From: Rhodohalobacter barkolensis | GTDB lineage: Bacteria; Bacteroidota; Rhodothermia; Balneolales; Balneolaceae | Length of the DNA: 64,000 nt | Assembly (NCBI RefSeq): GCF_002834295.1 | Contig: NZ_PISP01000001.1 | Location: forward strand, 930,001 to 994,000 | Direction: 5' to 3' | Shown here: one piece after another, positions 34,455-41,962 of the stretch | Layout: each line of letters starts with the position of its first letter | Position numbering within the stretch: position 1 is the stretch's first letter | Notes under the pieces: generated by a model | What the model was told of the DNA's origin: nothing | Database searches by the model: none | Seen by the model: only the letters and a program-made list of their open reading frames with translations | Program-made: the position numbers and the translations under genes

Positions 34455-35750
34455 TTACAGCCTCTTATCCACCTTGTCCTTATCCAGGAAGCTCTTCACA
34501 TCAAATACCACACACTCATCCGATTTCTGGATCGGCAGGTTTCTGAACTTCTCATGTGCTACTGCCAGGATAATTGCCGAGTAGTTCTCCAGTTTCGGCA
34601 GATCACTCCCATTCGTGAGCTCTAAACCATACTCATCCTTTACCTCTTCGGGGTCCGCCCACGGATCAAACACATCTACATTCATGTCGTAACTCCGAAG
34701 CTCGTTATAGATATCAATTGCCCGGGTGTTACGAATATCGGGACAGTTCTCCTTAAAGGTAATTCCCAGCATCAACACATTCGATTCCAGAACCTTCAGA
34801 TCTTTTCGCATCATGCACTTCACAACTTCCGTAGCCACGTGCTTGCCCATGCTGTCGTTAATTCGCCGGCCGGCCAGGATAATCTCCGGATGATAACCCA
34901 CCTCCTGCGCCTTCTGTGCCAGGTAGTACGGATCCACGCCGATGCAGTGTCCGCCTACGAGTCCGGGATGAAAATTCAGAAAATTCCATTTGGTACCCGC
35001 CGCTTCCAGTACATCTTTTGTATCGATCTCCAGCAGATTAAAAATCTTTGACAGCTCATTCACAAACGCGATGTTGATATCCCGCTGTGAGTTCTCAATC
35101 ACTTTTGAGGCTTCCGCCACCTTAATGGACGGTGCCAGGTGAGTCCCGGCTACAATCACCTCTTTGTAAAGATCATCCACATACTTTCCGATTTCCGGTG
35201 TAGAGCCTGAAGTTACCTTTTTGATCTTGGTTACAGTATGCTCCTTATCGCCCGGATTGATTCGCTCGGGGCTGTAACCCGCATAAAAATCTTTGTTAAA
35301 AGTGAGCCCTGAGACACTTTCCAGAACAGGTACGCACTCATCCTCGGTCACACCGGGATAAACGGTTGATTCATAAATCACCACATCTCCTTTCTTGAGC
35401 ACTTTCCCTACGGTTTCACTGGCTTTGTGGAGCGGTGTAAGAATTGGACGGTTGTGCTTGTCGGTCGGTGTAGGTACGGTGACGATATAAACGTTGCACG
35501 CTTTCAGATCCTTGGTTTCTGAGGTAACGGTCAGCCCGTTCTCATTCCCGTTAAAATCTTGTTTAACAACCGACTTCAGATCTGCATCATCCACCTCAAG
35601 GGTACGGTCGTGACCGTTGTTCAGTTCGTCGACTCTTTTCTTGTTTATATCAAATCCAACGGTTGGGAATTTTTTACCGAACTCAACGGCAAGCGGCAGT
35701 CCCACATATCCCAGCCCGATGATAGCTATCTTACTGTTCTTGATATTCAA
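34455..35750 (-). CDS. Nucleotide-sugar dehydrogenase, UDP-HexNAc 6-dehydrogenase type (TviB-like)
   Basis: The 431-residue UDP-sugar 6-dehydrogenase has the NAD loop IGLGYVGLPLAVEFG (11-25), the catalytic C269 in GGHCIGVDPYYL, and the C-terminal UDP-binding domain. Motifs such as GFDINKKRVDELNNGHDRTL are typical of the TviB/WbpA-like UDP-N-acetyl-hexosamine dehydrogenases rather than Ugd. It makes a UDP-HexNAc uronic acid. It is flanked by family C repeats on both sides. Upstream, 35751-35979 is AT-rich without recognised features. Confidence 0.88.
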   Translation of the reverse strand: MNIKNSKIAIIGLGYVGLPLAVEFGKKFPTVGFDINKKRVDELNNGHDRTLEVDDADLKSVVKQDFNGNENGLTVTSETKDLKACNVYIVTVPTPTDKHNRPILTPLHKASETVGKVLKKGDVVIYESTVYPGVTEDECVPVLESVSGLTFNKDFYAGYSPERINPGDKEHTVTKIKKVTSGSTPEIGKYVDDLYKEVIVAGTHLAPSIKVAEASKVIENSQRDINIAFVNELSKIFNLLEIDTKDVLEAAGTKWNFLNFHPGLVGGHCIGVDPYYLAQKAQEVGYHPEIILAGRRINDSMGKHVATEVVKCMMRKDLKVLESNVLMLGITFKENCPDIRNTRAIDIYNELRSYDMNVDVFDPWADPEEVKDEYGLELTNGSDLPKLENYSAIILAVAHEKFRNLPIQKSDECVVFDVKSFLDKDKVDKRL

Positions 35751-35979
35751 TGAATTGTTCCTCTTTATTATTATTCTTCTAGGTTAATGCAAGCGCGAAA
35801 GATATTGAAAAAAGTAAGCCTTCGCCATGATGAAATTTTAACCAAACTCAAATTTGACTACATAGTGTCCTCCATAGCTAAACCTCACAGCTAATGAATC
35901 AAAATTAAGAACTCATATAATCACAGTCCAAAACATTCATAGCATTTTGAATCAGTTCATCCATAATAAAAAGATACAA

Positions 35980-36212
35980 ACCACGGTGTACGCAGCGAAT
36001 ATCACGGCGTTCACTACGCTGTGTCCGCTGTGCATCCGCCGTGTCCACCGTGGTTATCTCATCAACTAATAACTCAATCTATAGAACTCAAAAAAAAAGA
36101 ATCCAACCCTATATTATAAAAAGGATTAGATTCCATATTGAAAAGATGTTAATCACATAGTACACAACGTTGTGTCCGTGGTGCCTTCTTTGTACTCGTT
36201 GTGGTTAACCCT
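35980..36212. repeat. Family C repeats, two units
   Basis: Units at about 35980-36060 (ACCACGGTGTACGCAGCG...CCACCGTGGTTATC) and 36153-36212 (CACATAGTACACAACG...CTCGTTGTGGTTAACC), separated by an AT-rich stretch. Confidence 0.7.
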
Positions 36213-36251
36213 TTAGCTATTACCCAGATATCAAATTACAATATCACCCGC

Positions 36252-36617
36252 TTAATCCTCTGTTTTCATCAACTTTACATTGTAATTCAAGAGCAGTCCC
36301 AAACGACAATTGGTAAGCTTTAAATAGGTGAGAACCTGGGCAAGATGGATGTCGTGGAGAACTTCAACGGATTTTAATTCGACAATAAGCTTATTATCTA
36401 TAAAGAGATCCAGTCGATAAGCTGTTGCAATAGATCTTCCTTTATATTCGAGAGGCACTTCCTGCTGCGCAACAAAGGGTATACCCACATCAAATAGCTC
36501 CGCCTCCATTGCCATTTGATATGCCGACTCCAACAACCCCGGCCCTAAATCCCGATGTACCGTAAAGGCGCAATCCAATACTTTCGTAGCCAATATGTTC
36601 AGTTCTTTCATATCCAA
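36252..36617 (-). CDS. GxxExxY family protein (copy 2), frameshifted near the end
   Basis: The 121-residue protein has the signature GPGLLESAYQMAME and YRLDLFIDNKLIVELKS, with LTYLKLTNCRLGLLLNYN. It ends early as KLMKTED-stop. In the next frame the DNA reads KQRIKRVIL-stop (stop at 36236), matching the KEGIKRVI ending of copy 1. One extra A in the A-run at 36263-36266 explains this. Only the last nine or so residues are lost, so the core may still fold. It lies between family C repeats. Confidence 0.85.
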   Translation of the reverse strand: MDMKELNILATKVLDCAFTVHRDLGPGLLESAYQMAMEAELFDVGIPFVAQQEVPLEYKGRSIATAYRLDLFIDNKLIVELKSVEVLHDIHLAQVLTYLKLTNCRLGLLLNYNVKLMKTED

Positions 36618-36708
36618 AACGTATAACCACAGCGATCGCTGCGATTTTCACGGCGTCCACCACGCTGTGTTCGCCGAGGAACCGCTGTGACCACTGTGGT
36701 TATTAAAA
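36615..36708. repeat. Family C repeat
   Basis: AACCACAGCGATCGCTGCG...GCTGTGACCACTGTGGTTAT, between the GxxExxY gene and the UDP-GlcNAc 2-epimerase gene. Confidence 0.75.
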
Positions 36709-36713
36709 CCTTC

Positions 36714-37808
36714 CTACTTATTCAGCAATTCAATCAAATGCTCAACAATCCTCCCCGACGTCTTCCCGTCCCACATCTCCGGGATGCCTCCCTTCTTCCA
36801 CTCGCCAGCAAACAGTTTCTCCAGGGCCGGTTGTATCGCATCAGGGTTCACGCCCAGCAGCTCATTGGTCCCGATGGTAATCGTCTCCGGACGCTCGGTG
36901 CTGTCTCTCAGCGTCATGCACGGAACACCCATCACCGTCGTCTCCTCCGTGATGCCGCCCGAATCGGTAATCACCGCCTTCGATCGCTCCACCAGGTAGT
37001 TAAACTCCAGATACCCCAGCGGCTCCACCATATGCAGACGCTCATGACTGATCCCCAGATTGTTCAACATCTTCGCCGTTCGCGGATGCACCGGAAAGAC
37101 CAGCGGCAGATCTTTTGTATTCGCGATAATCTCATCCATCAACGACTTCAGGTTCTCCTCCTCATCCACATTCGAGGGACGATGCAGCGTCATCACCAGG
37201 TAATTCCCCTCTACCAGGCCCACTTCATCCCAAACGGCGGGCTTTTGAAACCGCGATCGATGCTTTAGCAGCGTATCGATCATTGTGTTGCCCACGTAAA
37301 AGATCCGGTCATCCTCCACACCGCTCTTTCGTAGGTTTTCGTTGGCAATCTCAGAAGTGGTGAAAAAGTAGTTGGTCACCGCGTCCGTGGCCAGACGATT
37401 GATCTCCTCAGGCATTTTCCAGTCGCCCGACCGGATGCCCGCCTCCACATGCGCCACCGGAATGTGCATTTTCTGTGCGGTAATTGCGCACGCCATCGTG
37501 GAAGTCACGTCTCCCACCACCAGGCAGAGATCCGACGGCTTCTCCATCAGAAGCTTTTCGTAGCCGGTCATAATGGCCGCAGTCTGCTCCGCCTGCGTTC
37601 CTCCGCCCGCCCCCAGGTTCACATCCGGGGCCGGAATCCCAAGCTGCTCAAAAAAGGAACCACTCATATTCTTGTCGTAGTGCTGGCCGGTATGTACCAG
37701 TCTGAAATCGATATCCGTTCCTTTCTCCTTTGCTGCTTTGATGGCGTCAATAATGGGAGCAATCTTCATAAAATTGGGTCGTGCTCCGGCAATGAGATCT
37801 ATGTACAT
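36714..37808 (-). CDS. wecB: UDP-N-acetylglucosamine 2-epimerase, non-hydrolysing
   Basis: The 364-residue GT-B-fold epimerase has GARPNFMKIAPII, HTGQHYDKNMSG, VVGDVTSTMAC, HVEAGIRSGD, VHPR and DSGGITEET, the full set for the non-hydrolysing family. It interconverts UDP-GlcNAc and UDP-ManNAc. Paired with the nearby UDP-HexNAc dehydrogenase this could supply UDP-ManNAcA, a common acidic sugar. The downstream DNA (37809-37991) has only AT-rich low-complexity sequence. Confidence 0.93.
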   Translation of the reverse strand: MYIDLIAGARPNFMKIAPIIDAIKAAKEKGTDIDFRLVHTGQHYDKNMSGSFFEQLGIPAPDVNLGAGGGTQAEQTAAIMTGYEKLLMEKPSDLCLVVGDVTSTMACAITAQKMHIPVAHVEAGIRSGDWKMPEEINRLATDAVTNYFFTTSEIANENLRKSGVEDDRIFYVGNTMIDTLLKHRSRFQKPAVWDEVGLVEGNYLVMTLHRPSNVDEEENLKSLMDEIIANTKDLPLVFPVHPRTAKMLNNLGISHERLHMVEPLGYLEFNYLVERSKAVITDSGGITEETTVMGVPCMTLRDSTERPETITIGTNELLGVNPDAIQPALEKLFAGEWKKGGIPEMWDGKTSGRIVEHLIELLNK

Positions 37809-37991
37809 GCTATTTTGTTCTGTTTAATTTTTAAAATAATTATCCTGGTCATGATGTGATTAGCGATCTAAGGTAAAAAGTGAAACGGCAAAAGTGAAAT
37901 ATTATCCCTCAGCAATCATAATTTCGAACTGACACTTCAGAGTTCGTAATTTTACATTCGATATTCTGCGGTTCAGACATCCCCCCCTTCA

Positions 37992-38291
37992 CTATTCCAT
38001 TCTGTCTCTCCAATACTTCGGCTCTTTATGTAAATGCATCACTGCCACTACGTAAATTATATTATTAGCTTCACTGTAGTGGTAGAGTATTCCATACGGA
38101 AATCGATTGGTTAAAGATCTGCGGAGGTTTTTTGAAATAGACGTCCATGCCGTAGGGTTTATTCGTATTCTCTCTAACACTCTTTTGACTTCACCTGAAA
38201 ACTTTATTCCGAGCCCTCTCTCCTGCTGTTCGTAATATTCAATTGCCTTCTTGAACTCCAATTCGGCATCCGGGTGAAACTGGACAGTCAT
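37992..38291 (-). CDS. ParE/RelE-family toxin
   Basis: The 99-residue protein matches the plasmid-stabilisation/ParE fold: VQFHPDAELEFKKAIEYYEQ at the start, RVLERIRINP, then RRSLTNRFPYGILYHYSEAN and IYVVAVMHLHKEPKYWRDR at the end. It overlaps the antitoxin gene by 4 bp (ATGA). Intact, so this is the complete counterpart of the truncated pair at 33 kb. Confidence 0.9.
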   Translation of the reverse strand: MTVQFHPDAELEFKKAIEYYEQQERGLGIKFSGEVKRVLERIRINPTAWTSISKNLRRSLTNRFPYGILYHYSEANNIIYVVAVMHLHKEPKYWRDRME

Positions 38292-38521
38292 CCTTTATAT
38301 TTTCGTTCAATCTCCTCGAACAGATCTTCCTCAGATTTCAATGTGACATTCCCTTCACGAACCTGAGTTAACCTCTCTTCTGCAACTTTCACCCATTGTT
38401 TATCGTTTTCAGGATCAACTTCATGCATGGATTGAAGTATTTGATCTGCGATATAGACCTTTTCATCATTGGAGAGAGTTTCCACCCTTTCAAGTATTTC
38501 TTTTGTGTCTGATTTGCTCAT
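38288..38521 (-). CDS. Addiction-module antitoxin
   Basis: The 77-residue all-helical protein has the addiction-module component pattern ERVETLSNDEKVYIADQILQ and WVKVAEERLTQVREGN. It is encoded directly upstream of the ParE-like toxin with a 4-bp overlap. Confidence 0.85.
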   Translation of the reverse strand: MSKSDTKEILERVETLSNDEKVYIADQILQSMHEVDPENDKQWVKVAEERLTQVREGNVTLKSEEDLFEEIERKYKG

Positions 38522-38654
38522 AGATTTCTCCGGGAATTGGGATTATACTGTCTTAATAACGTCCATTCTATCAATTTATGCAATATGAATATCGAACTGA
38601 CACTTCAACATTCGTTATTAGTGATTCAATATTCTGCGGTTCAACATCGAGGAA

Positions 38655-38873
38655 CCATTCACCGCAGTGGACGCAGAGTTGCGCAAAGTTTTATTTTAAC
38701 AAACTTAGTGACCTTGGTGAAATCCATTGTGAACATCGTGGTAAAAAAAGAGCTTGAGACTTGAGTCCTGCAGCCTGAAAATCCACTCGTCGGACGAACC
38801 GCCGCAAACCCACGTCGGAATTCGGCAGACGAGGTAGAATTCAAAATTCATCATTCACCATTTAAAATTCCTA
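38655..38873. repeat. Family C repeat with low-complexity tail
   Basis: CACCGCAGTGGACGCAGAG...TGAACATCGTGGTAAAA (to about 38745), then GAGCTTGAGACTTGAGTCC, TCGGAATTCGGCAGACGAGG and ATTCAAAATTCATCATTCACC. The last piece is nearly the same as DNA inside the Wzi-like gene. Confidence 0.7.
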
Positions 38874-38884
38874 TCTACCATTTA

Positions 38885-40105
38885 CTATTTTCCAACAACT
38901 TTTTCCCGAATAACCTCCAGCATCTCCTTCGCTAGCTTTTTTCGATCGTAGGCCCTGGCTAGATTCAATGCATTCTCAGACAGTGTTTGATACAACTCCT
39001 TATCCCCAACCAATCGATTTACCGCATCCGCAAATTCAGTACTGTTCTCCGGTTCAAAGCAGACTCCCGCATCAAACTCATCAATAATCTCTTTGGCCTG
39101 ACCTTCTACCCCCAGAATGATCGGTTTACCCATCGCACACGCTTCAAATATCTTGGACGGGATCACTGTTTTAAACGTATCCGATTTCTTTAGCGGCACC
39201 AATGATGCATTCGTCAATGCCAAGTAATCCGGTATCTGATCTTTTGGAATCGGATCCAGAAAAGTCACATTCTCCAGCCCCTTGTCTTCGGCCATCGATT
39301 TCACCTTCTCTTTCTCTGCACCGTCTCCGATAAACAGGAAGTGAATATTCCCGAAATCAGCCTTCGCAATCGATTCTATTACAAAATCCAGCGAGTGAGC
39401 CAGGCCGTGGGTACCGATATATCCGATCACAAATTCCTCTTTGATGCCGAGTTTCTCCTTCAACTCCGGATTCTTCCGATCCGGATCAAAAAGCTCCAGG
39501 TTCGCCCCGTTTGGAATCACATGCATCTTCTCTTTCGGAATACCCCGATTCACTAAATTTGTTTTAAATGCCGGTGTATTGGGTATAACCAGATCAGCAG
39601 ATTTATAGAGACCCAGCTCTATCTTTTCCAGTGTTCGGTACGCACGGCTCTCTTTGCTCATGGCTCCGACCGTTGCGATCGACTCCGGCCAGAGATCACG
39701 CAACTCAAAAACCCACGGTTTGCGCTTCAGTTTAGACAAAAACCAACCGGCCCACGTCGTAAAAAACTGGGGCGACGTCGCAATGATCACATCCGCTTTT
39801 TCAAACAGTCCGAAAACAGAAGACATCCAGGCAAAACTCATGTAGTCGAGCGTTCGTTTAACAAATCCCTGGTTGGCCGATATATACGACCACAAACGAA
39901 CCACCTTTATTCCATCGATATGTTCAACCTGCTTGATCCGGTTTTTGTAACCGTCATAAATTTTACCTTGAGGGAAATTCGGATTACACGTAAGTACGGT
40001 TACCTCAGCTCCCTCATTCACCCACTCTATCGCATGTTCATAAGTTCGCGTAGCCGGAGCATTCACTTCCGGCGGGAAATTGTCCGTGATGAATAGAATT
40101 TTCAT
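38885..40105 (-). CDS. Glycosyltransferase family 4, WbuB-like
   Basis: The 406-residue GT-B glycosyltransferase has an N-terminal domain (NFPPEVNAPATRTYEHAIEW, the WbuB-type acceptor-side motif), a central IGYIGTHGLAHSLDFVIE donor-domain start, and the EACAMGKPIILGVEGQAKEI segment of the E-x7-E nucleotide-sugar site. WbuB relatives transfer N-acetyl-fucosamine onto the lipid-linked first sugar; donor and acceptor here are unknown. A single gene between repeat blocks. Confidence 0.88.
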   Translation of the reverse strand: MKILFITDNFPPEVNAPATRTYEHAIEWVNEGAEVTVLTCNPNFPQGKIYDGYKNRIKQVEHIDGIKVVRLWSYISANQGFVKRTLDYMSFAWMSSVFGLFEKADVIIATSPQFFTTWAGWFLSKLKRKPWVFELRDLWPESIATVGAMSKESRAYRTLEKIELGLYKSADLVIPNTPAFKTNLVNRGIPKEKMHVIPNGANLELFDPDRKNPELKEKLGIKEEFVIGYIGTHGLAHSLDFVIESIAKADFGNIHFLFIGDGAEKEKVKSMAEDKGLENVTFLDPIPKDQIPDYLALTNASLVPLKKSDTFKTVIPSKIFEACAMGKPIILGVEGQAKEIIDEFDAGVCFEPENSTEFADAVNRLVGDKELYQTLSENALNLARAYDRKKLAKEMLEVIREKVVGK

Positions 40106-40195
40106 TTAGTTAATTATTCAGATTAAACTCTAATTTTCAGAAAAACTCTCCCCTAATAAGGGGAGATAAAGAGGGGTGTATATCAGCTTTTCATG

Positions 40196-40300
40196 TATTC
40201 ATTTACCACAATGTTTCGCAGTGTACTGCGCAGTGTTACACAGAGTATTGATCTTACACTGTGCAACTCTGTGAGTTCCTCTGTGTCACTCAGCGGTTAA
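40196..40300. repeat. Family C repeat providing a gene's stop codon
   Basis: ACCACAATGTTTCGCAG...CACTCAGCGGTTAACC. The TAA stop of the heparinase-like gene (40297-40299) lies inside the terminal GGTTAA. Just before it, at about 40145-40185, is a CTCCCCTAATAAGGGGAG palindrome. Confidence 0.8.
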
Positions 40301-41871
40301 CCTTTTGATATCACTGTTTTCAACCGATCCCCAAAAACCACCCGCAATCTCAACGCTTCCGTCTTTTTATTAAATCCCAGGCAGTACTCATACGATTCTA
40401 TCTCTGCTGACCGAAACCCATCGAGCGCCAAAATAAGGTTTTCTATATGGAATGTCCCGCGATCTAATTCCCGTACAACCACCTCAGGATGAAAATGAAA
40501 CCAAGCCTCTGCCCGCTTTACGTCACCATCCACTAAATCCTCAATCTGTAAACTTCCATCCTCTATCGTCCATTTGCGCCTGTGCTTACAGCCAATATGT
40601 TCATAACCTGTATGCGTCGCCGAAAGAACGCCTTCAAGATCCTCTAAAATTTCAGGTATAGCCCTTCTTCCCACTCTGAATCCGCCCCATACATCCGACT
40701 GCTCCTCACCGTTGATCATCACCGTGTTGTGCGAGGCTGTTCCCCTCTCCTCTTCGCGGCGACTGTTTTTCTCATACGTTGAAATTTCCCTGTCCACAAT
40801 CACCGGCTTGCCCTTATGATAAAGTACAAAAGAGAGCATGTCGCAGTGTGCGTGACCCGGCTGATAGCTCGGTCCAACCGATCCCACATCGGCCTCCATT
40901 TCAAAATCGCCGGACTCAAATTTACGATAGCCCGATTCAGTCAGCTTAATAGGTTCCGGACTAAATCCGAGTCGTTTTGCATAGTCCAGTATGGTCTTCG
41001 GATCCAACGCCTGCCCATGCGTGCTGTCATTAAACATCGGTATGTCGCCGTTTCTGAACTGCATGGTATCCAACCAGTTGACCATCAACTGAATCTTTTG
41101 CTCCAGGAGATTCTGCATCTCTTTGAGATCGTGATTGTTGTTAATGAGCAGGTTGTACCCGTCCAGTGCCCTCTGAAGTAAAATGGTGTGATACATCGGA
41201 GAGAGCTCAAAATGTGCGCCATCTTCTAAAATCTGTTCATTGAGTTCTCTAGACAGAATCTTTTTCGCAAGTTGAGTCAATTTCTCATCCTGAAAGAATA
41301 CAGCGCCGAAGAGCAGAGAAAATCCATTCTCCAGCAGGTGATTTCCAAGAAGGTGGTACTCCGGTTTTTTGGTTAGTACCAGATATTGAACATGGAGCGA
41401 TTCCACGATATGTTGAGGAAAGCGTTGATGAACAGCCAGAAACTTGATCCAGTTAATGGTGCGAAGCGAGATGGGATACGGCTCCATTCCATCCATTCGA
41501 TTTTGAATATCGGCAAGGAAGTCATCCATCAGCTCTTTCCCGGTTTCCCATCTCATCCCGGGCTGATGAAGATAGTCGAAGTAGTTCAGATGGTAAGTCC
41601 ACAGTTTCCCGTAACCCGAGTAATTCCAGTTGATGGATTCATTGAATGTGTGTTCCTGATGTAACAGTGAAAAATGGCCATCTTCCAAATAGTGCTCAAA
41701 CTGTTTTGGAAACGGTTTGAGCTTTACCTCCTGAAATTCAGGAGCTTTTAGACCATCTGGCACTTCAACCGGAAAAAACCGGTCCCTCACCCTGTACCAC
41801 ACCTGATACCGTATTTGTATCGGCTTAAGGTGTTTGAGGGTGTGATAATATCGATTGAGCTTTTTCAACAT
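40297..41871 (-). CDS. Heparinase II/III-like protein
   Basis: The protein has 524 residues from ATG at 41871; an upstream ATG would add 8 residues encoded by a repeat. An N-terminal alpha/alpha-toroid region with NHLLENGFSLLFGA and ELSPMYHTILLQRALDGYN is followed by a C-terminal beta-sandwich with GHAHCDMLSFVLYHKGKPVI and RGTASHNTVMINGEEQSDVW, the typical heparinase II/III-like layout. No signal peptide, so it is cytoplasmic. Its gene follows the two Gfo/Idh-type oxidoreductase genes, an arrangement common in Bacteroidota polysaccharide loci. It may act on an acidic sugar intermediate; no proof of lyase activity. Confidence 0.85.
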   Translation of the reverse strand: MLKKLNRYYHTLKHLKPIQIRYQVWYRVRDRFFPVEVPDGLKAPEFQEVKLKPFPKQFEHYLEDGHFSLLHQEHTFNESINWNYSGYGKLWTYHLNYFDYLHQPGMRWETGKELMDDFLADIQNRMDGMEPYPISLRTINWIKFLAVHQRFPQHIVESLHVQYLVLTKKPEYHLLGNHLLENGFSLLFGAVFFQDEKLTQLAKKILSRELNEQILEDGAHFELSPMYHTILLQRALDGYNLLINNNHDLKEMQNLLEQKIQLMVNWLDTMQFRNGDIPMFNDSTHGQALDPKTILDYAKRLGFSPEPIKLTESGYRKFESGDFEMEADVGSVGPSYQPGHAHCDMLSFVLYHKGKPVIVDREISTYEKNSRREEERGTASHNTVMINGEEQSDVWGGFRVGRRAIPEILEDLEGVLSATHTGYEHIGCKHRRKWTIEDGSLQIEDLVDGDVKRAEAWFHFHPEVVVRELDRGTFHIENLILALDGFRSAEIESYEYCLGFNKKTEALRLRVVFGDRLKTVISKG

Positions 41872-41877
41872 TAGCTT

Positions 41878-41962
41878 TTGAACCACAATGTACACAAAGG
41901 ATTTTCACAAAGAACACAACGTTGTGTTCACTGTGCCTTCGTTGTGCCCTTTGTGGTTTATT
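41878..41962. repeat. Family C repeat
   Basis: AACCACAATGTACACAAAGG...GTGCCCTTTGTGGTTTA, between the heparinase-like and bi-domain oxidoreductase genes. It overlaps the last codons of the latter. Confidence 0.78.
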
